DNA of 64,000 nt from SXOA01 sp046153945 (lineage in GTDB: Bacteria; Planctomycetota; Planctomycetia; Pirellulales; Pirellulaceae), in NCBI GenBank assembly GCA_046153945.1, contig JBJXFF010000172.1, positions 12,891-76,890 on the forward strand, given 5' to 3'. How positions within the stretch are numbered: position 1 is the first letter of the stretch; each line of letters opens with the position of its first letter. Below are positions 58,160 to 64,000 of the stretch, in pieces. Below the pieces are notes generated by a model. The model was not told the origin of the DNA, did no database searches, and saw only the letters and a program-made list of their open reading frames with translations. The position numbers and the translations under genes were made by a program.

Positions 58160-59221
58160 TTACTCCGGCCATTTCCCCTTCTCCATCGGCCGGAGCACAA
58201 GCTTCGCTGGATCGACGACGACGTGCTTCACCCGCTGCCGTTTCCAGGTGTAGGTGATGTGGACGAGGCCGTCGGCCGTTTGGATGATGGCGGGGTAGGA
58301 ATACTCGCCGCCCTGATTTTCCAGCAGGGCGGCTGCTTGCCAGGTCTTGCCGTCGCTCGAAGCGGCCAGGTTGAGGGGGCTGCGGCCGGTGGCGGTGTGA
58401 TTGTAGATGAGCAGATGCTGGCCGTTTTTCAGCGTGACGGCGTCGATACCGGAACCGGGATTGGGAATCTCGGTCGGCGTGAGTGGCGACCATGTTCGGC
58501 CGTCGTCAGCGGACTCGGCCCGCAAAATCGACAGCACGGAGCGCGGGCGGCAAAGGATGACAAGCGATTTTCCCTGCCGCAGGATCGTCGGCTGAATGGC
58601 GGCGACGGATTTTCCGTCGCAAATCGGCTCGGTCCGCTCCCAAGTTTTGCCGGCGTCCTTGGTCCATTCCATGTGGACCCGCCAGCCTTTATCCTCCGTG
58701 CTGCTGCCGCAGAGCAGCCGGCCGTCGGCGAGCAGTTCGGGCTTATTCTTGATCGGCCCGGCGATGTTGTCGGGCAAGCGCGTCGGCTGGCTCCAAGTTT
58801 TTCCGCCGTCCGCGGACTCGATCTTCATTCCCCACCAGGAACTCGGACTCGGCCCCACTTTGTAAAACAGCAATAGCGGTCCGTCAGGCATCTGGAAGAG
58901 AACCGGATTCCAGCAGGGATAGCGAACCGTGTCCGATTCCTTTCCATTGACCACTTCCTTCACTTCGCTCCAGCCCTCTTTGCCGTGACGGGAAATCCAA
59001 ATCCCCACGTCCTTGTTCTTTTCCTCGGTTCCGCCAAACCAGGCGGCGACAAGGCCCTCTTTGGTTTCGGCAATCGTGGAGGCGTGGCACTGCGGGAAGG
59101 GGGCCTTCTCGTAGATGAACTCGCTGCTGACGATGCCGGGTTCCGCGGCGAAGGCATTCGCAGCAATTGGAAACAAGACAGCCAGCGCCAAGTAGCGAAG
59201 GGAAATGTGAAGAGATTTCAT
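58160..59221 (-). CDS. Exported sialidase-family protein (second copy)
   Basis: A 353-residue secreted beta-propeller of the sialidase/BNR class. A signal peptide (MKSLHISLRYLALAVLFPIA and following) precedes the repeats, with Asp-boxes SADGGKSW-like ESADGGKTWSQ, TKDAGKTWER, SADDGRTWSP and SSDGKTWQAA. The PQCHASTIAETKEGLVAAWF opening and RYPCWNPVLFQMPDGPLLLF are characteristic of the exo-sialidase-like group found in planctomycetes and Bacteroidetes. It differs in detail from the copy at 30472-31581, lacking the YRIPSL motif, and may act on other glycans. It converges with the PLP enzyme gene with a 24-base gap. Confidence 0.83.
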   Translation of the reverse strand: MKSLHISLRYLALAVLFPIAANAFAAEPGIVSSEFIYEKAPFPQCHASTIAETKEGLVAAWFGGTEEKNKDVGIWISRHGKEGWSEVKEVVNGKESDTVRYPCWNPVLFQMPDGPLLLFYKVGPSPSSWWGMKIESADGGKTWSQPTRLPDNIAGPIKNKPELLADGRLLCGSSTEDKGWRVHMEWTKDAGKTWERTEPICDGKSVAAIQPTILRQGKSLVILCRPRSVLSILRAESADDGRTWSPLTPTEIPNPGSGIDAVTLKNGQHLLIYNHTATGRSPLNLAASSDGKTWQAAALLENQGGEYSYPAIIQTADGLVHITYTWKRQRVKHVVVDPAKLVLRPMEKGKWPE

Positions 59222-59295
59222 GCGCGGGAGACTCCTGTTTTTTTTGGGCAGGCTGGAAGCCTACTCCACGATCTTTGCAGCGCCAACCTGCGGCA

Positions 59296-59397
59296 GGCGA
59301 GCGGGGGGCGTGAGCCCCCTGATACTTATGGGTCCCCACTGCTCGGTCACCTTCACAAAGTTAAGAAATATCAGGGGGCTTACGCCCCCCGCTCGCC
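59296..59397. repeat. Hairpin repeat, GCGGGGGGCG/AGCCCCCTGAT family
   Basis: A 29-base arm at 59296-59324 (GGCGAGCGGGGGGCGTGAGC and following) and its reverse complement at 59369-59397 match with one difference. The 44-base loop holds no gene. It occupies most of the divergent gap between the sialidase and the CBS gene; the rest of this 367-base gap shows nothing recognisable. Confidence 0.85.
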
Positions 59398-59588
59398 AGT
59401 TGTCCTTGTGACAGATTTCACAAGCCAATACTTTTTTCTCTTCTGGGGGTTGAATTTTGTTGACGGGAGCATTTCAAACGCTCTAATCTAAAGGTTCGCC
59501 GTCAGTCGCGGACGATTCTAGTTCGCGGAATATGGAACAGAGAGAGCATTTCCTAGTCACAGCCGGTTCTCAGGCGGAGGGATTTCTC

Positions 59589-60014
59589 ATGCTGGTGCGC
59601 GAAATTTTGGGAGACAAGGGGCACACCGTTTACTGTTGCAGCCCCAACGATTCACTGGCCGACGTGGTCGAACTGTTGGTCGGCCACAACTGCGGCTCGC
59701 TGGTGGTCAGCGACAAAGGGGAGATGGTGGGGATCATTACCGAGCGGGACATCCTGCGGGCATGCGCTTTGACGCGGCAGTCGCTGGAGGTTCTGAGCGT
59801 GCGGGACCGGATGACCCGTTGCCCGGTAACCGCCACTCTGGACGACGAAATCGCCGACACGATGGGGGCCATGACGGAGCATCGCATCCGTCATTTGCCC
59901 GTGATTGACGGCGGCCGGCTCGTCGGCGTCATCTCCATCGGCGACGTGGTGAAGGCCCAGCACAACGAGTTGTGCCGGGAAAACCACTACCTCAAGAGTT
60001 ACATCTTGGGTTAA
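59589..60014 (+). CDS. CBS-domain-pair protein
   Basis: A 141-residue protein made almost wholly of two CBS domains: ADVVELLVGHNCGSLVVSDK with GEMVGIITERDILRACA, and IADTMGAMTEHRIRHLPVID with GGRLVGVISIGDVVKAQ. The pair binds adenosine nucleotides and senses energy state or Mg2+. The family's usual start MLVREIL-GDKGHTVY is at ATG 59589, which has a strong GGCGGAGG eight bases upstream; a frame opening at 59532 is rejected. It lies 9 bases before the epimerase gene and is probably in one operon with it. Confidence 0.88.
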   Translation: MLVREILGDKGHTVYCCSPNDSLADVVELLVGHNCGSLVVSDKGEMVGIITERDILRACALTRQSLEVLSVRDRMTRCPVTATLDDEIADTMGAMTEHRIRHLPVIDGGRLVGVISIGDVVKAQHNELCRENHYLKSYILG

Positions 60015-60023
60015 GCTGGCGAA

Positions 60024-60959
60024 ATGACTGTCGAAAACATCGTCTTGCATGATGCGGCGGGCTCCGTTGCCGAAATTGCCCCCGCCCTGGGCTTCAATTG
60101 TCATCGCTTCGCGGTGCCGCACAAATCGTCTTTGGTCGAAGTGCTGTGGCGCGAGCCGAATTTTCTGGAGGGTGTCGGCAAGCCCTCCCGCAGCGGCGTG
60201 CCGGTGCTGTTTCCGTTTCCGGGCCGGCTGCCGGGGCAGACGCTTACCTGGCAAGGAAAGACGTACCAACTCGGCAGCGACGATGGTCGCGGGAACGCCA
60301 TTCACGGCTTTGTGCATGCCCGGCCCTGGCGGGTCCTTTCGCAAAGTGCCAGCCGCGTGGTGGGGGAGTTTCATGCCTGGCGGGATGATCCGGCGCTGCG
60401 AACTCGCTGGCCGGCGGATTTTCGCATCACGGCGACTTATGAGCTCGCCGGGAACAGCCTGAAGATGCACTACAAGATGGAGAATCCCGGCGAAACTCCG
60501 CTGCCGTGCGGCCTGGGGACGCATCCGTATTTTCGCGTGCCTCTCGGCGGGACTGCGGCGAATGACTGCCTCGTGCAGCTTCCGGTGACGACGCAGTGGG
60601 AATTGATTGAGATGATTCCGACCGGCCGGCAGTTGCCGCTGGACAATTCCGCGGAGCTTGCCGCCGGAAAGAAATTCGGCGAGCTTGTGCTCGACAACTG
60701 CTTCGCCGGTTTGCAGTTCAGTGGCGAGTGGTGCGTGGCCAGAATTCTGGACAAGGAAAGTGGCATCACGATGACCATTCGCTTTGATGGGGCCTTCCGG
60801 GAGTGCGTGGTCTACACGCCGCCGCACCGCGAGGCGATTTGCATCGAGTCCTACACCTGCGTCCCTGGGGCAGCGGCAATGGACGATCCCGCAGCCGCGG
60901 GGCTGAGGATTCTGAACCCCGGCGAATCTTTCGAGGCGACCGTCGAGTTTGCGCTCTAA
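60024..60959 (+). CDS. Aldose 1-epimerase family protein
   Basis: A 311-residue mutarotase-like protein that interconverts alpha and beta anomers of sugars. It has PVLFPFPGRLPGQTLTWQGK, the first catalytic histidine in GNAIHGFVHARPWRVLSQ, the second in LGTHPYFRVP and the glutamate in HREAICIESYTCVPGA. The length is in the normal range. The protein lacks a signal peptide and should act in the cytoplasm; its precise sugar is unknown. It follows the CBS gene by 9 bases, likely in one transcript. Confidence 0.87.
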   Translation: MTVENIVLHDAAGSVAEIAPALGFNCHRFAVPHKSSLVEVLWREPNFLEGVGKPSRSGVPVLFPFPGRLPGQTLTWQGKTYQLGSDDGRGNAIHGFVHARPWRVLSQSASRVVGEFHAWRDDPALRTRWPADFRITATYELAGNSLKMHYKMENPGETPLPCGLGTHPYFRVPLGGTAANDCLVQLPVTTQWELIEMIPTGRQLPLDNSAELAAGKKFGELVLDNCFAGLQFSGEWCVARILDKESGITMTIRFDGAFRECVVYTPPHREAICIESYTCVPGAAAMDDPAAAGLRILNPGESFEATVEFAL

Positions 60960-61052
60960 AGTGGGCCGTCATTCCATGACCGTCCCATTCTGTCCCATTC
61001 TGTCGGCGAGCCCAAGGTAAGAATGGGGCTGTTACGGAGTAACGCCCCACAT

Positions 61053-62714
61053 TCAATAATCAATCCACCGCAGGTACGTCCAGTAATCGAAAATCCAAGG
61101 ATGCGTCCAAGGGTTCATTGCTCCGTAACTGGCGGAAAGGGCGCAGACGACCAGAAGGAGGACGGCGACTCCCCAACCAATTCGCGAAACCGCCAGCGAA
61201 TCGGCGGCGGGGATCAGGACAACGAGCCACAAGGGGACCAGCCAAAGAAGCCATCGCAGGCACGTCGAAAACCCGCTGTAGTTCCGGTCGATTTGCGAAC
61301 GTGTGAAGTAGAAGAGCAAAACGACTAGCGTCAGGCCGGCAATCATCAGGGCGAGACCAGCGAATGAGCGATTGCTGGAGCGGAGCCAGAGGATCGCTCC
61401 CCAGACGCTGAAGATCCAAACCGGTGTGAGCGAGAAAACTCCGTGATGGCCGAAGAGGCAGTTGAAGGCATAGACGAGCCTGCTTGGCTCCCCATTGTCA
61501 ACGCTGCTGAGTTCTCCCGACGACCAATAGCTGCCGTCGAATTCGTACCAGTTGTCCCAGTAATGGAGTTCGAAATAAGGCGAGAGGCTGGGAGCCTCGG
61601 GTTCTGATCGCCAGTTACGTTTGCCAAAATTCGGATAAGTGACGGCATAACGAGTCTGAGTTTCGGGATCGAAGATGACCCACCGCTCCAGCGGGTGTGT
61701 TTCCTCGACCGTGGTTTTTGGCGAGAAGCGGATCCCCTGCGACTCAAGGCTGGAGACTGCGTCAGGCCAGAGAATCTGCTTTTTCACATTGCCGAACTTC
61801 TGCATGGCGATGGGAATGGTTGCCACCACCGGTCCATCTCCGCGGTGCGCATACGGCGTCTTCCAAGTTCCGTGCGCTACATAGTTCGTCCCAAAAGCGG
61901 CGGCGGCGATAAGAAATGCGAAGGGCGCGAAACCGGCAAGCGTCCGCTGCCAGGAACAAAAAAACAAACCAATCGCAATCGCCGCGAAGAACGCCAGTGC
62001 GGGCAATTCATTTGCTGCGGTGAAGGACGCACTCAGGCCGGCGAGGATGAAGTAGCGCCACTCCTTGCGGCCTTCCATCCAAATGGGGAGCGCAGCAGCC
62101 AGCGTGGCGATGATGCCGACGGCCGCGATGGTGTGGTTGTTGAGCGTGATGGAAAATGTCGTCACGAAAGTGCCGCCGCAGGCACAGGCCATGACAAAAA
62201 TCCGCCCGGCATCGGTGGTGCCATGCTTTTCTACGATACGAGCCAGCAGCCACAATCCCAACACCAGCGGCAAGACATTGGTGAGGAGCAGCATCGTGCG
62301 CGCGACGTAGAACAGCCGCGTTTCCAGCGTCGCTCCTGTCAGATTTTTGATAAGCCAATATTCGCCCGCCAGCAGCGTCGGCAGGAGTGTTGGCTTGCTG
62401 GAATAATAGTGTTCCTTGCCGTCCGCGGCCCGGTGTTTCACCAGGTCAATCGTGTGCCAACTTTGAATGCGGTTTCCCTGGGCATCGAAGATGATGTCGT
62501 CGATGGCGTAGGTGCCGTGGTCCACCAAGGCCCGAATGGTACACCAGCGGCTCCGGTCATTGGCGCTCAGAAACGGCGAAGGGTTCTTGGTGTTGCCGTT
62601 GGTCACGCGGAGAATTCGGCCGGTCACGCTCCCCGCGGCTAGCGCGATGAGCAGCCAATAAACGGCCCAGCGAAGGCTGGACGAAGCTTGAGCAGTTGGA
62701 ATCGCCTCCTTCAT
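61053..62714 (-). CDS. Polytopic membrane protein, GT-C-like
   Basis: A 553-residue membrane protein with about 11 to 12 helices (ALAAGSVTGRI, MLLLTNVLPLVLGLWLLARI, AAVGIIATLAAALPIWMEGR, ALAFFAAIAIGLFFCSWQRT, FAPFAFLIAAAAFGTNYVAH, LMIAGLTLVVLLFYFTRSQI, LLWLVPLWLVVLIPAADSLA). An exposed loop near residue 55 (FLSANDRSRWCTIRALVDHG) and a large soluble loop (300-400) resemble lipid-linked sugar transferases. The glycosyltransferase gene upstream overlaps it by four bases, so it probably uses the polyprenyl-sugar made by that enzyme. The family is not certain. Confidence 0.75.
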   Translation of the reverse strand: MKEAIPTAQASSSLRWAVYWLLIALAAGSVTGRILRVTNGNTKNPSPFLSANDRSRWCTIRALVDHGTYAIDDIIFDAQGNRIQSWHTIDLVKHRAADGKEHYYSSKPTLLPTLLAGEYWLIKNLTGATLETRLFYVARTMLLLTNVLPLVLGLWLLARIVEKHGTTDAGRIFVMACACGGTFVTTFSITLNNHTIAAVGIIATLAAALPIWMEGRKEWRYFILAGLSASFTAANELPALAFFAAIAIGLFFCSWQRTLAGFAPFAFLIAAAAFGTNYVAHGTWKTPYAHRGDGPVVATIPIAMQKFGNVKKQILWPDAVSSLESQGIRFSPKTTVEETHPLERWVIFDPETQTRYAVTYPNFGKRNWRSEPEAPSLSPYFELHYWDNWYEFDGSYWSSGELSSVDNGEPSRLVYAFNCLFGHHGVFSLTPVWIFSVWGAILWLRSSNRSFAGLALMIAGLTLVVLLFYFTRSQIDRNYSGFSTCLRWLLWLVPLWLVVLIPAADSLAVSRIGWGVAVLLLVVCALSASYGAMNPWTHPWIFDYWTYLRWIDY

Positions 62715-63688
62715 GAGACGTCTTTCTCTGCCGAAGTCCCCCCTACGCGGCTCTTTACCGAATAGGTCTTCACGTCCCGCCCGAGATACGAGGTAAGCAG
62801 CTCCGCAAGGAAGCCCATCGAGATGAATTGGGCTCCCAGCAGCAGCGCTCCCATCGAGTAGAGCATGGCGGGGCGATTATGCAGATCCTCCAGCTTCCAG
62901 TCCGGCATTGCTTTATCGACGATCCAGTAACCGGCCAGGTAAATAAGGCCAATCAGGCCGACGGTGAACGACGCGATGCCCAGCGTCCCCAGCAAATGCT
63001 GCGGCCGCTGGTTGAAGCCGGTGAGGAAGTAGACGGTGAGCAGGTCGAGGAAGCCACGGATGATGCGGCCGACGCCGTATTTGCTGTGGCCGAATTTGCG
63101 GGGGCGGTGGTTGACGACGATTTCGCCCACTTCCCAGCCGCGGGCGGCAGCGAGGACAGGGACAAAGCGGTGGAGGTCGCCGTAGATGCGGACTTCCCCC
63201 AGTACCTCGCGGCGGTAGCATTTGAAGCCGCAGTTGTGGTCGTGGAGGCGAACGCCGGTGAGGACGCCGACCAGCCAGTTGAACACGCGGGAGGGGCCGA
63301 CCTTGTGCCACGGGTCGAGCCGCTTCTTTTTCCAACCACTGATGACATCGCGCCCTTCCTGCATGGCCGCCAGGAATTTAGGGATTTCCTGCGGGTCATC
63401 CTGCAGGTCGGCATCGAGCGTAAAGACGAACTCGCCGCGGGCTTCCTCAAAGCCGGCTGACAATGCCGCGGCCTTGCCGAAATTCCGCCGAAAGCGAATC
63501 CCCCGGACGCGGGAATCCTTAGAGGCCAGTTCCTCAATGGTCTTCCACGAACCGTCCTTACTGCCGTCGTCAATGAAGATCACTTCCAGGTCGTAACCAT
63601 TGGCCGCAGCGACTGCCACCAGCTCCGCATGGAGCGCGGGGAGGCTCTCTTCTTCATTAAAGACGGGAATGACGGCCGAGAGCAGCAT
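62711..63688 (-). CDS. Polyprenyl-phosphate glycosyltransferase (GT2)
   Basis: A 325-residue family 2 glycosyltransferase with two C-terminal membrane helices. The catalytic domain has SAVIPVFNEEESLPALHAEL, DDGSKDGSW, RRNFGKAAALSAGFEEARGE, the acidic TLDADLQDDPQEIP (DxD-type metal site) and DHNCGFKCYRREVL. Helices follow at about 235-255 and 270-290 (SFTVGLIGLIYLAGYWIV and SMGALLLGAQFISMGFLAEL). It resembles dolichyl/undecaprenyl-phosphate sugar transferases such as ArnC or DPM1, which load a sugar onto the lipid carrier. ATG 63688 starts the catalytic domain directly. Its end overlaps the GT-C-like gene by four bases. Confidence 0.9.
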   Translation of the reverse strand: MLLSAVIPVFNEEESLPALHAELVAVAAANGYDLEVIFIDDGSKDGSWKTIEELASKDSRVRGIRFRRNFGKAAALSAGFEEARGEFVFTLDADLQDDPQEIPKFLAAMQEGRDVISGWKKKRLDPWHKVGPSRVFNWLVGVLTGVRLHDHNCGFKCYRREVLGEVRIYGDLHRFVPVLAAARGWEVGEIVVNHRPRKFGHSKYGVGRIIRGFLDLLTVYFLTGFNQRPQHLLGTLGIASFTVGLIGLIYLAGYWIVDKAMPDWKLEDLHNRPAMLYSMGALLLGAQFISMGFLAELLTSYLGRDVKTYSVKSRVGGTSAEKDVS

Positions 63689-63937
63689 GGCTCTAGAATA
63701 ATCGGGGAGAGGGGCGTGGGGATAGGGACTTGCAGGAATGGAACCTGAGCAGTGCTGCCGAACTGCTGGGGACACTCGATTTGGCCCCGCAATTACTATG
63801 GGACATGTCTGGAATCATGCCACCAAGAATTTCCAAAAAAATTGCTGAAGAGTGCCCAAATCAACTGGACATGCGTCAGAGATATACGCTTGACTCCACC
63901 TACCACAACCTGTAGTGTTTTGGGTCTGTGGAGCTTT

Positions 63938-64000
63938 ATGGCGGATATTTTTCCTAAGACGGTCACGGAACTCGATAAACTCTTTGCGGACGAGGAAGCG
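63938..64000 (+). mobile_element. 5' end of a putative IS1595-family transposase
   Basis: The last 21 codons of the window, starting at ATG 63938 behind GTGGAGC, read MADIFPKTVTELDKLFADEE-A. This N-terminal pattern (a short start, F-P-K-T, a helix, then F-x-D-E-E-A leading to a C) is what I recall from IS1595-family DDE transposases; the zinc-binding part and the catalytic core would lie beyond the edge. No terminal inverted repeat could be set with certainty between the divergent glycosyltransferase gene and the ATG. Confidence 0.55.

Noticed and set aside
63730..63915. A 61-codon frame before the transposase-like start
   Set aside because: It needs a TTG start, has no ribosome-binding site and shows no family likeness.

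Overview
The window reads as a chromosomal segment of a planctomycete, possibly of the Gemmataceae, at roughly 60% GC. The evidence is the gene content: formylglycine sulfatases, sialidase-like BNR proteins, a 3-keto-disaccharide hydrolase (DUF1080), a DUF1501 protein, a Tat-exported Gfo/Idh/MocA oxidoreductase and leucine-rich or HEAT-repeat proteins. It also has small membrane proteins with an NPYxxP start or an FSLRTL-type anchor, and an archaeal-type MfnB enzyme. Intergenic gaps carry several families of hairpin repeats. No rRNA, tRNA or CRISPR array was seen.

Region 1 to 7.4 kb is partly accessory. After a YggS C-terminus, a DUF167 protein and a broken kinase-like fragment comes a large Mrr-like nuclease/helicase. 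Its C-terminus has seven exact 222-bp helicase-associated repeats, and an in-frame TAA interrupts the fifth. A small membrane protein follows. A RelE/ParE-type toxin-antitoxin operon then sits between intact pepA and a diverged second copy of the pepA 3' end, which looks like insertion at the end of a gene.

Region 7.4 to 36.1 kb is mostly exported and housekeeping functions: a sulfatase, a serine hydrolase with a peptidoglycan-binding domain, a leucine-rich lipoprotein, an AAA+ ATPase, an LCCL-domain protein, a protease-lectin-transglutaminase fusion, dihydrolipoyl dehydrogenase and ribosomal protein S4. It also holds an acyltransferase/membrane PAS-methyltransferase operon, MfnB, a sialidase, and an HtrA protease paired with a degenerate HtrA homologue.

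Region 36.4 to 38.8 kb is an integron cassette array without a visible integrase: four cassettes (a membrane protein, two cupins, a methyltransferase) end in attC-like sites. In two of them the 5' boundary bases are exactly complementary to the R'' core of the same cassette's own attC, which is the mark of an inserted circular cassette.

Region 38.8 to 64 kb carries a membrane Hint-domain protein, an M16 peptidase, a leucine-rich membrane protein, a second sulfatase with in-frame low-complexity insertions, an oxidoreductase, a histone-deacetylase-family hydrolase and a HEAT-like Gly/Pro-rich secreted protein. A DUF6580/DUF4430 pair, a fadB-fadA beta-oxidation operon, a D-threonine-aldolase-like enzyme, a second sialidase, a CBS protein, an aldose epimerase and a two-gene glycosyltransferase operon follow. 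The right edge cuts into what looks like an IS1595-family transposase.
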